Of a stretch of 64,000 nt of DNA, positions 38,847 through 46,739 are shown piece by piece. Source of the stretch: Woeseiaceae bacterium (GTDB lineage Bacteria > Pseudomonadota > Gammaproteobacteria > Steroidobacterales > Woeseiaceae); the NCBI GenBank assembly GCA_030066075.1, contig JASJCH010000018.1:1-64000 (forward strand). The letters run 5' to 3'. The number at the start of each line of letters is the position of its first letter. Within the stretch, counting starts at the first letter, position 1. Made by a program: the position numbers and the translations under genes. The notes below the pieces were generated by a model. That model ran no database searches, had not been told where the DNA came from, and worked only from the letters and a program-made list of their open reading frames with translations.

Positions 38847-40315
38847 CAGGACATACCCGCCACGACCTGGCGCTCGAGTTCGAGTACCGGTCCGTTGAAA
38901 AAGAAAAAGGCGAGCGTGAGCAGAGCGGTTAGCGCCAGCGCCAGCACCGCGGGCCACGGGGCTTCGCCATGCGGTTTCGCCGGGGGCTCGGTCTCACGCA
39001 TGAACCACGCCATGTAAATGATCGGCAGGAAGTACGCTGCGTTGAGCGCCGTGCTCAGGATAATGGTCATGATCGCGACGTAGTTGTCGGCCTGGAAAGC
39101 GCCCGCAAGGATGTACCACTTCGACACGAAGCCGGCCGTTGGCGGAACGCCGATCATGCTGATGGCGCCGATCGTGAATGCGGTCATCGTTATCGGCATG
39201 CGATAGCCGATGCCCTTCAACTGCCACAGCTCGGTCTTCTTCGCCGCCACGTAAATGGCGCCGGCCGCGAAGAACAAGGTGATCTTGCCGAAGGCGTGCG
39301 CAACGATATGAATTGCCGCGCCGATCTCGGCCAGCGGCTTCAGTATGGCCGCCGCCATGACGACGTACGATAGCTGCGCGACCGTGGAGTAGGCCAGCAG
39401 GCGCTTGAGATTCTGCTGCCGCAGCGCGACCACGCTGGCCGCGATGATTGTGAACGCGGCCGCATAGAGCAGCCATCCGCTGCCGACGGCGCCAAACAGG
39501 TTGTCGACGCCGAAGATATACACGATGACCTTGGTGACCGTGAAGACGCCGGCCTTGACGACAGCCACAGCGTGCAGCAGCGCGCTGACCGGGGTGGGGG
39601 CGACCATTGCCGCCGGCAGCCAGCGGTGCACCGGCATTACGGCGGCCTTGCCGATGCCGAATACGAACAGCGCCAGCAGCAGGCCGACGGCGGGTCCCTC
39701 GAGCTTGCCGGCCAGGATGCCGCCCAGGACGAAGTCGCCAGTGCCGGCAACCGAATAGGTCCAGATAATGGCCGGCAGGAACAGGCCGATTGACGTCGCC
39801 AGCAGGATCCCGAGGTAAACGCGCGCCGAGCGCACCGTCGCCGCGTCGCCCTTGTGCGAGACCAGCGGATACGTGGCGAGCGTAAGAATCTCGTAGCACA
39901 GGAACAGCGTGAACAGGTTGCCGGCGAATGCAATGCCCATCGTCGCGGCGAGCGACACGGCGAACATCACGTAGAAGCGCGTCTGGTTCTTCTCGTTGTT
40001 ACCGCGCATGTAGCCAATGGAGTAGATCGAGTTGATGATCCACAGACCGGATGCCAGCGCGGCGAACAGCATGCCCAGCGGTTCCACTGTGAACGCAATG
40101 CTGATGCCCGGCAGCACCTCGGCCAGCGTGACGCCCGGGCGGCCACCGTCCATGACATAGGGCACGACTTGCCAGACCGTGTAGGCGAGGCCGCCTGCCG
40201 TGACCAGCGTGACCGTTTCACGCAGGTTGGCGCTGATGCGTCCCGCGAGGGCGATGCCGAGTGCACCAACGAGCGGCAGTGCAAGCGCAATCAGGATCGC
40301 GTTCTGCGCGGTCAT
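38846..40315 (-). CDS. Mrp-type cation/H+ antiporter subunit D-like
   Basis: 489 aa proton-pumping family domain; LKRLLAYSTVAQLSYVVMAAA. Confidence 0.9.
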   Translation of the reverse strand: MTAQNAILIALALPLVGALGIALAGRISANLRETVTLVTAGGLAYTVWQVVPYVMDGGRPGVTLAEVLPGISIAFTVEPLGMLFAALASGLWIINSIYSIGYMRGNNEKNQTRFYVMFAVSLAATMGIAFAGNLFTLFLCYEILTLATYPLVSHKGDAATVRSARVYLGILLATSIGLFLPAIIWTYSVAGTGDFVLGGILAGKLEGPAVGLLLALFVFGIGKAAVMPVHRWLPAAMVAPTPVSALLHAVAVVKAGVFTVTKVIVYIFGVDNLFGAVGSGWLLYAAAFTIIAASVVALRQQNLKRLLAYSTVAQLSYVVMAAAILKPLAEIGAAIHIVAHAFGKITLFFAAGAIYVAAKKTELWQLKGIGYRMPITMTAFTIGAISMIGVPPTAGFVSKWYILAGAFQADNYVAIMTIILSTALNAAYFLPIIYMAWFMRETEPPAKPHGEAPWPAVLALALTALLTLAFFFFNGPVLELERQVVAGMS

Positions 40316-41799
40316 TGCACGTGCCCCAGCAGGATGTCAGCGGCGGTCGCGGACAGCGCCAGCGGTAACTCGGGCGCGATACCAAAGCCGATGTTGGCGA
40401 TAGCGACGGCCCAGAGGATAACGACAAGCGCCATCGGGACTCGCGCAGGCTCGTCGCTGGTGGGCTCGCCGAAGTAGGCCGCTTCGACGATGCGCCAGAT
40501 GTACACGACGGCCATCAGCGAACTGACGAGAATCAGCGCGACCAGCGCCACGCCGCCGGTCTCGAGTTCCAGCGCGGCGTTGATCAGGTACCACTTGCTG
40601 ATGAAGCCCGCCGTGCCGGGGATGCCGATCAGGCTCAGGCCCGCGACGACCAGCGCGGCAAACGTCCAGGGCATGCGGCGCGCCTGTCCGGCGATGTCGC
40701 TCAGGCGGCTGCCGGCTACGACCATCGCGACGGCGGCGATAGCGAGAAACAGCCCGCCCTTGGCCAGCGCGTGGTTGAACATGTGCAGCGTAGCCGCTGT
40801 CAGGCCGGTTGCCGTGACCAGGCTGGCGCCGAGCATCATGTAGCCGATCTGGGCCACCGACGAGAACGCCAGCATGCGCTTGATATTGCGTTCGAACATG
40901 GCCACGGCGGAGCCGACGAGAATGCCGAGTATCGCCAGCGGCATCAGGTAGGCCGCGAACTGGAACTCGTGGCCGATGAGGTTCTGCTGGAACACGAAAA
41001 AGTCGAAGCGCAGCAGCACGTAGAGAGACACCTTGGTCGCACAGGCGGCGAGGAAGGCAGTCACGATGTGCGGCGCGTAGGTGTACGCATTCGGCAGCCA
41101 GACGTGCAGCGGGAAGATGGCGGCTTTGAGCGCAAGGCCGACCGTAATGAACCCCGCGGCGGCGAGGATCGGTTTCTGGTCAGCCACTTCGTGCACGCGC
41201 AGCTCCATGTCCGCCAGGTTCAGCGTGCCCGTCATCATGTAGATCAGGCCGACCCCGATCAGGTAGAACGTGGCGCCGATCGTGCCCATGATCAGGTACT
41301 TGAACGTTGCCGGTAGCGCACGACGGTCCGGTCCGCCGGCAACGAGTACGTAGCTCGCCAGCGACGAGATCTCCATGAACACGAAGATGTTGAACGCGTC
41401 GCCTGAGACAACGATGCCGGCCATGCCAGCGAGTGCGAGCAGCCAGGCCGCAAAGAACAGCGGCTCGCGGTCTTCCGAGATGATTGCAGCCAGGCTCTCG
41501 CGGCCGCCGATCAGCGCCACGCTGGACGCGCCGGTAACGAGTAGCAGCAGCAGCGCGGTCAATGCGTCAACGTGTAGTTCGATGCCGTAGGGCGCCGCCC
41601 AGGACCCCATCTGGTAGGTCATGGGGGTACCGCCGATCACGATCATCGTGAGCTGGATCGCGATCGCGAACGCGAGCAGGCTCGTCGCCGTCGCCGCGGC
41701 CCACGGCAGGCTGCGCGCGCGCAACAGCACGACGAACGGCGCCATGAGCATCGGCACGATGACCTGCAGTGCGGGCAAGTGTGGCGTCAGCGCGTTCAC
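40312..41799 (-). CDS. mrpD: Mrp cation/H+ antiporter subunit D
   Basis: 495 aa; ALLLLLVTGASSVAL..., IKRMLAFSSVAQIGYMMLGASL; adjacent to the mrpC-like gene. Confidence 0.9.
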   Translation of the reverse strand: MNALTPHLPALQVIVPMLMAPFVVLLRARSLPWAAATATSLLAFAIAIQLTMIVIGGTPMTYQMGSWAAPYGIELHVDALTALLLLLVTGASSVALIGGRESLAAIISEDREPLFFAAWLLALAGMAGIVVSGDAFNIFVFMEISSLASYVLVAGGPDRRALPATFKYLIMGTIGATFYLIGVGLIYMMTGTLNLADMELRVHEVADQKPILAAAGFITVGLALKAAIFPLHVWLPNAYTYAPHIVTAFLAACATKVSLYVLLRFDFFVFQQNLIGHEFQFAAYLMPLAILGILVGSAVAMFERNIKRMLAFSSVAQIGYMMLGASLVTATGLTAATLHMFNHALAKGGLFLAIAAVAMVVAGSRLSDIAGQARRMPWTFAALVVAGLSLIGIPGTAGFISKWYLINAALELETGGVALVALILVSSLMAVVYIWRIVEAAYFGEPTSDEPARVPMALVVILWAVAIANIGFGIAPELPLALSATAADILLGHVQ

Positions 41800-42146
41800 C
41801 GGCGGTCCATCTCCTGGATCTCGTCTTCCTCGATGGAGCCGTACTCTTCCTTGATGCGCACGACGAGGCCGAGGCCCAGCGCCATGGTCGAAATGCCGAC
41901 AACGATGGCGGTCAGGATCAGCACCTGCGGCAGCGGGTTGGAGAAGGTCTCGGCGCCGTAGCCGAAGATCGGGGCGCTGGCGCCTTCCACGTTACCCATC
42001 GTGATGTACAGCAGGAACACGGCGGCCTGGAACAGCGACAGGCCGATCAGCTTCTTGATCAGGTTGAGCTTCGCGATGACCGCGTAGAAGCCGATCATCA
42101 GCAGGATCGCGAATACCCAGTAGTGGTAGATGCCGAGAATGTCCAT
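41796..42146 (-). CDS. mrpC: Mrp cation/H+ antiporter subunit C (NuoK-like)
   Basis: NLIKKLIGLSLFQAAVFLLYITMGN...NPLPQVLILTAIVVGISTMALGLGLVVRI. Confidence 0.92.
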   Translation of the reverse strand: MDILGIYHYWVFAILLMIGFYAVIAKLNLIKKLIGLSLFQAAVFLLYITMGNVEGASAPIFGYGAETFSNPLPQVLILTAIVVGISTMALGLGLVVRIKEEYGSIEEDEIQEMDRR

Positions 42147-42149
42147 GCC

Positions 42150-43115
42150 CTAACGACCCCGCGCCGCGAATGCGTGGAAGATGCTCAACAACACGCCGGT
42201 GACCGTAAGACCGACGCCGGCTTCGATCAGAATAATGCCCAGCTGCTGCCCCTTGACCGGGTCGTCGGACAGCACCGAGTAGTCGAGGAAATTTCCGCCC
42301 AGCAGCATGCCGGCGACGCCGACCGCGCCATAGAGAATGGCGCCACCGGCCGTCAGGCCAAGCAGCACGGGCCGCGGAATGACCTTGAGCGCCTTCTCCT
42401 CACCCTCGAGCAACGCGTACAGGATGATAGCTGCCGCGATGATCGCGCCGGCCTGGAAGCCTCCGCCGGGACCGTACTCTCCGTGGAACTGCACGTAGAG
42501 GCCGAACAGCAGGATGAACGGAATCAACAGGCGGCCGACAACGCGCGGGATCAGGTGCTGGCTCAGGCCGACGTTCGAGCTCGGGCGCTTGCCGCCGGGG
42601 CCGCCTGCCAGCAGGAACAACACGCCGATGCCGGCCGTGAACACGACGAGCACCTCGCCCAGCGTGTCGTAGCCGCGGAAGCTGCCGAGCACGGCCGTCA
42701 CCACGTTCGGGATATCGATGAATTCGCGGGTCTTGTCGAGGTACCAGGGCGCAACATACGTCTGTGTCGGCGCATCCGGGGAACCGAATGCCGGCTTGTC
42801 GAACGTCGCGTAAATCACGACGAGCGCCGCAGCCGTCACGACCGCCATCGACAGGGCCTTGCGCGAGGTAGGGGACTTTTCGCGATCGGACGTCAACGCA
42901 AGCGCGCCGAGGAACAGCACCGTCGATATGCCGGCGCCGACGGCTGCTTCGGTGAGCGCGACGTCGGCCGCGTCCAGCAGGAAGAAGTTGGCCGCAATCA
43001 GCAGGCTGGCAATGCCCAGCAGCATCACCGCAACGAACAGGTTCTTCGTGCGCACGATGGCAACCGCCGTGATCAGCAGCAGCGTGAGCAGGAAGATGCC
43101 GAATACCACCGTCAC
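42150..43115 (-). CDS. Fused MrpA C-terminal (DUF4040) plus MrpB protein
   Basis: VAVMLLGIASLLIAANFFLLDAADVALTEAAVGAGISTVLFLGAL (DUF4040) then LFGLYVQFHGEYGPGGGFQAGAIIAAAIILYALL (MrpB). Confidence 0.9.
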   Translation of the reverse strand: MTVVFGIFLLTLLLITAVAIVRTKNLFVAVMLLGIASLLIAANFFLLDAADVALTEAAVGAGISTVLFLGALALTSDREKSPTSRKALSMAVVTAAALVVIYATFDKPAFGSPDAPTQTYVAPWYLDKTREFIDIPNVVTAVLGSFRGYDTLGEVLVVFTAGIGVLFLLAGGPGGKRPSSNVGLSQHLIPRVVGRLLIPFILLFGLYVQFHGEYGPGGGFQAGAIIAAAIILYALLEGEEKALKVIPRPVLLGLTAGGAILYGAVGVAGMLLGGNFLDYSVLSDDPVKGQQLGIILIEAGVGLTVTGVLLSIFHAFAARGR

Positions 43116-43444
43116 GACGCACCATCCTTGTCGGTCGTCGTATCAATGCCCGGCTTGTTGCCGGCGAGCCGCGCCGCCGCGGCGAGTGCGTTGGACGCCG
43201 TGGGGCTTGTCAGCAGCAGGAACAGCAGGATGGCCGCGAGCTTGATCGTGGCGAGCGAGAGCCCGGCCTGCAGCATGATGCCGCCGATGACCAGGATCGC
43301 GCCGATGCTGTCGGTGACGCTCGCAGCATGCATGCGGGTATAGAGGTCCGGCAGGCGCAGCGCGCCGATTCCGCCAATGAGCACGCTGATGCCGCCCAGC
43401 GTCAGCAGCACCCAGCTCAGGATGTCGAGCACGGTATCCGTCAT
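43112..43444 (-). CDS. mrpG: Mrp cation/H+ antiporter subunit G
   Basis: LSWVLLTLGGISVLIGGIGALRLPDLYTRMHAASVTDSIGAILVIGGIML. Confidence 0.95.
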   Translation of the reverse strand: MTDTVLDILSWVLLTLGGISVLIGGIGALRLPDLYTRMHAASVTDSIGAILVIGGIMLQAGLSLATIKLAAILLFLLLTSPTASNALAAAARLAGNKPGIDTTTDKDGAS

Positions 43445-43722
43445 TGCCCGGCTCCCTCTTCTGCTTCGCCGCGACTGGTGCGGGTGCGGAAGAACTCGAG
43501 CACGGCGAAGACGCCGATGAAATTGATCAACGCATACGCGAGCGCCAGGTCCAGGAAGTCCGGCCGGCCAAACAGGAACGCGATGACCGAGACGAGGAGT
43601 ACCGTCTTCGTGCCGAACATGTTCACGGCCAGTACCCGGTCGTAAACCGAGGGTCCGATGACGGCCCGCGCCAGGGCGAGTCCCATCGTGACCAGCGTCG
43701 CGAGTGTGACTGCGTAATACAT
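43441..43722 (-). CDS. mrpF: Mrp cation/H+ antiporter subunit F
   Basis: ARAVIGPSVYDRVLAVNMFGTKTVLLVSVIAFLFGRPDFLDLALAYALINFIGVFAVLEFF. Confidence 0.94.
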   Translation of the reverse strand: MYYAVTLATLVTMGLALARAVIGPSVYDRVLAVNMFGTKTVLLVSVIAFLFGRPDFLDLALAYALINFIGVFAVLEFFRTRTSRGEAEEGAGQ

Positions 43723-43724
43723 GC

Positions 43725-44246
43725 TCAGTCCTCGTGAATGGCGGCCACGCGCCGCAACATTTCGCCTTCTTCGAGCGCAGCGGCGCCCTCGGCCGTCAGC
43801 GCATGCACGAGCAGGCGACCATCGGAGGCATCCAGGGTCAGCGTGCCGGGCGTCAATGTGATGGAGTTGCCGAGCAGTACCTGGTCAACAGGGGAGAGCT
43901 GGCTGGCGTCGATTTCGATGACCTTTGTCGATAGCCGCAGGTCGCGCGACAGCACGATGCGCGCAACCTCCAGGCTCGACTTGACGATCTCCTTGAGCAG
44001 CCAGCCCCAGAATGCAATGACGCGAAGATTGAAGCGCAACGCGAACACGCTGGTGTCGAAGTAGCCCATACGAATCGCGATCAAGGCGGCGACGGCACAG
44101 GAGAACACGCCCAGGCCCAGGAGCAGCGGCTTGAACATTCCCGACCACAGTACCCACGCCGCGATCAGCAGCGCTATGAACAACAAATAGGCGCTGAAGT
44201 GCCCGGCGCCGCCCGGCGCCGTTGGTTTGTCAACGGGTTGTTTCAT
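43725..44246 (-). CDS. mrpE: Mrp cation/H+ antiporter subunit E
   Basis: LLKEIVKSSLEVARIVLSRDLRLSTKVIEIDASQLSPVDQVLLGNSITLTPGTLTLDAS. Confidence 0.94.
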   Translation of the reverse strand: MKQPVDKPTAPGGAGHFSAYLLFIALLIAAWVLWSGMFKPLLLGLGVFSCAVAALIAIRMGYFDTSVFALRFNLRVIAFWGWLLKEIVKSSLEVARIVLSRDLRLSTKVIEIDASQLSPVDQVLLGNSITLTPGTLTLDASDGRLLVHALTAEGAAALEEGEMLRRVAAIHED

Positions 44247-44707
44247 TCTTCCTCGGTTGCGTCGCAGGGGAACTGCATGCGCAAAGTGGCGTAGACGAAG
44301 TCCCTGGCAAGCGGCTGATTGACGACACGATCGGCGTTTTCGAGGTCTGCAACCACCAGCTCGACGACGGTCCTCAACGGCACGGGCTCGCCCAGGCAGA
44401 ACTCGGCGTAATACGTTTCGAAGCGCTCAACGCGGCGGCCGAGGCGGGTCCGCGTAGCGCGCTGGCTGAACGACTCGCTGGCCTCGTACTCGGCGGACAC
44501 GTTGTTGGTGACGCGCTCATCGGTCGCGACCGCGCCGTCGATGAAACCCTGGATGTAACGGACGCAGAACACGCCGTCGACGCTTTCGGGTTGCTCCTCG
44601 TAATAGATGCAGTGCGACACCAGCTCTTCCGTGGACAGAGCTTCCACGGCGTTGGCGTTAGACAATGCCAGTAGGGCAAGGCCACAAAGAATGAATACTC
44701 GGTACAT
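44243..44707 (-). CDS. Exported Rap1a/Tai-like small protein
   Basis: Signal peptide; LSTEELVSHCIYYE...GVFCVRYIQGFIDGAVATDERV...YYAEFCLGEPVPL cysteine pattern. Confidence 0.7.
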   Translation of the reverse strand: MYRVFILCGLALLALSNANAVEALSTEELVSHCIYYEEQPESVDGVFCVRYIQGFIDGAVATDERVTNNVSAEYEASESFSQRATRTRLGRRVERFETYYAEFCLGEPVPLRTVVELVVADLENADRVVNQPLARDFVYATLRMQFPCDATEEE

Positions 44708-44728
44708 TTCGGTCTCCCCAGCCCGACC

Positions 44729-45067
44729 TCAGCTCGACATGCGGGCGTTGTAGTTGGCGTGTTCTTTCTCCAGGCGCCGCACACGGGCGGGCGACAGGAT
44801 GGTTTCCAGTAGCTCACCGACCGTGCAGTGTTCCTCCAGCGGATGCCGCAGGTGAACGCTGGTGTCGATGATGTATGAATTGCGACGGCCGTGTTTCTCA
44901 CGACTCAGGATGCCGGCCTCGTCAAGGTGGCTGATGAGCCGCTGCGCGCTGCGCTCGGTGATGCCGACCCGTTCCGCGACCTCGCGCAATGTGGCCTCGG
45001 GCGTCTCCGCCAGGCAAACCAGCACGTGCGCGTAGTTGCTAAAAAATGTCCAGTGCGAATCTGTCAC
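44729..45067 (-). CDS. Winged-helix (ArsR/MarR-like) transcriptional regulator
   Basis: ALREVAERVGITERSAQRLISHLDEAGILSREKHGRRNSYII-type wHTH (TLREVAERVGITERSAQRLISHLDEAGILSREKHGRRNSYII). Confidence 0.85.
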   Translation of the reverse strand: MTDSHWTFFSNYAHVLVCLAETPEATLREVAERVGITERSAQRLISHLDEAGILSREKHGRRNSYIIDTSVHLRHPLEEHCTVGELLETILSPARVRRLEKEHANYNARMSS

Positions 45068-45127
45068 GTCTGCACTCTCGCTATTGAATACGGAAATTAT
45101 ACGACACTAAAAACAAGAAATAAATAT

Positions 45128-45163
45128 CCGGACAAATAAAACCGGACAATTATTTCATAATTG
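45128..45163. repeat. Direct repeat CCGGACAA (14-bp period) overlapping inverted repeat CAATTAT-TTC-ATAATTG
   Basis: CCGGACAA at 45128-45135 and 45142-45149; inverted repeat 45147-45163; AT-rich region upstream of the 45067 regulator start. Confidence 0.6.
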
Positions 45164-45214
45164 TGACAAGGGTCCGCCAGACCCGCATCGCTGCGGGCCT
45201 AAAGGGGATGGCGG

Positions 45215-45583
45215 TTAGACGTTGGCCGCGGGATAGCGGCCGAAAACGTGGAATTTCTGCGGAACGCGCGCCTCGGCGACCTGCTTCGAGCGCTCGAGTT
45301 GGCGGTCTACGGCGCGCGCCGAGTCCGAGATACTGCGGCGAATGGCTGCGTAGAGGTTGTCGTCAACAATCTCGGCTGCCAGCGCGCGGTGATTGCGCAG
45401 GTCAACGCGCACAACCGCTTTCATGTCGTAGCGGTCGCGGGTTTGGTGAATCGCCTCGAGTCGTGCGTCGACCGAGACGATCTCGTCAGCCACATGGCCG
45501 AACTCATTGCGCAGCGTGTCTTCCACGTACTCGCAGATGTCGTCGGTCAGTTGCACGTTGTAACTGCTGGTCGAGATGATCAT
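45215..45583 (-). CDS. Ribosome hibernation factor-like (HPF/RaiA) protein
   Basis: 122 aa; LTDDICEYVEDTLRNEFGHVADEIVSVDARLEAIHQTRDRYDMKAVVRVDLRNHRALAAEIVDDNLYAAIRRSISDSARAVDRQLER. Confidence 0.75.
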   Translation of the reverse strand: MIISTSSYNVQLTDDICEYVEDTLRNEFGHVADEIVSVDARLEAIHQTRDRYDMKAVVRVDLRNHRALAAEIVDDNLYAAIRRSISDSARAVDRQLERSKQVAEARVPQKFHVFGRYPAANV

Positions 45584-45635
45584 GAACGCAGGATAGCAAT
45601 CCGCAAGGCAAGGACCAGTCGAAGTAATCGATACT

Positions 45636-46739
45636 TTAGTTCGGTTTTTTCGAGCTTATGTGCTTTGCCAGGCCGAACTCAGAGGCGATCGCCTCGATCT
45701 CCACGAGTTCCTCGCTCGTGACCTTGCCGTCGGCTCGTGCGATCGCGAAAAGGGACTCCATGAAGTGCTCGGCGCGCTCCTCGTCGAGCGCCGGGTTGTC
45801 CAGGCGATTGTCGAGGCCGGATTCGGTGCGCTTGAGCATCATGGACAACTCCATGATGAACTCGACCTCAGCGGGCTCCAGCCTGGCAACCTCGTGCAGG
45901 ATACGGCGCATCTCGGCACGCTCGCTGTCTCGGACCAGCCCGTCAGAGTAGGCGATGCGGGCGAGGGCGAAGGAGAATGACGCGAGGTAGTTGGCCGAGT
46001 CCGGGTCGTGCTTCTCGAGCAGGTTGAGCATGCGACTGGTGCCCTCCGAGACGACCTCACTCAGCGGTCGCATGTGCCCGTCCTCGAGATGCAGGATGCG
46101 GTCGGCGACGTCGAGGATGCGATTGTCGTGGGTCACGAGAATAACCGCCGAACCGTCTTCACGCGCCAGGTCCTCGATCAGCTCCACGACGTAACGGCCC
46201 GTGTGCTTGTCCAGCGACGCCGTGGGCTCGTCGGCGAGGATGATCTGCGGGCGAGTCACGAGCGCCCGGGCAATGCCGGCGCGCTGTTTCTGGCCGCCCG
46301 ACAGTTCGCGTGGGTACTTGTGCTCGTGGTCTCTCAGGTCGACGCGATCGAGCACCTCGCCGATACGGTCGCGGGCCTCGCTGCCGCGGATGCCGGCCAG
46401 CTGTAGCGCCATGCGTACGTTCTGGTGAATCGTCAGGCTGTCGAGCAGGTTGTGGGACTGGAAGATATAGCCCATCTTGCGGCGCGCTTTGATCAGCGCG
46501 CGCTCCTTCGCGTTGAGCAATTCCTCGCCGAGCACCTTGACGCTGCCGACCTGGGCGGAGCGCAGTGCGCCGATGAGCGTCAACAAAGTCGTTTTACCCG
46601 AGCCGGACGGCCCGGTGAGGATAACGATCTGGCCCGCCTCGATCTGCGCGTCGACGTCGAACAGGATCTGCTTTTTCAGGGCGCCCTTGCCATAGGAGTA
46701 CGACACCTTCTCCAGGGCAATGCGGGTGTCGCCGGCCAT
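45636..46739 (-). CDS. DevA-type ABC transporter ATP-binding protein with C-terminal TerB-like domain
   Basis: Start refined to 46739; Walker A GPSGSGKTT, signature LSGGQKQR, Walker B IILADEPTASLD; tail FALARIAYSDGLVRDSERAEMRRILHEVARLEP...FAIARADGKVTSEELVEIEAIASEFGL. Confidence 0.9.
   Translation of the reverse strand: MAGDTRIALEKVSYSYGKGALKKQILFDVDAQIEAGQIVILTGPSGSGKTTLLTLIGALRSAQVGSVKVLGEELLNAKERALIKARRKMGYIFQSHNLLDSLTIHQNVRMALQLAGIRGSEARDRIGEVLDRVDLRDHEHKYPRELSGGQKQRAGIARALVTRPQIILADEPTASLDKHTGRYVVELIEDLAREDGSAVILVTHDNRILDVADRILHLEDGHMRPLSEVVSEGTSRMLNLLEKHDPDSANYLASFSFALARIAYSDGLVRDSERAEMRRILHEVARLEPAEVEFIMELSMMLKRTESGLDNRLDNPALDEERAEHFMESLFAIARADGKVTSEELVEIEAIASEFGLAKHISSKKPN

Noticed and set aside
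41769-43343. 524-aa plus-strand ORF opposite mrpC/mrpA-B/mrpG
   Set aside because: Composition is Arg/His/Gln/Asp-rich shadow coding opposite well-supported Mrp genes; high-GC artefact.
44243-44707. Evidence of a type VI secretion locus from the Rap1a/Tai-like protein
   Set aside because: No T6SS structural genes or effector partner in the window.
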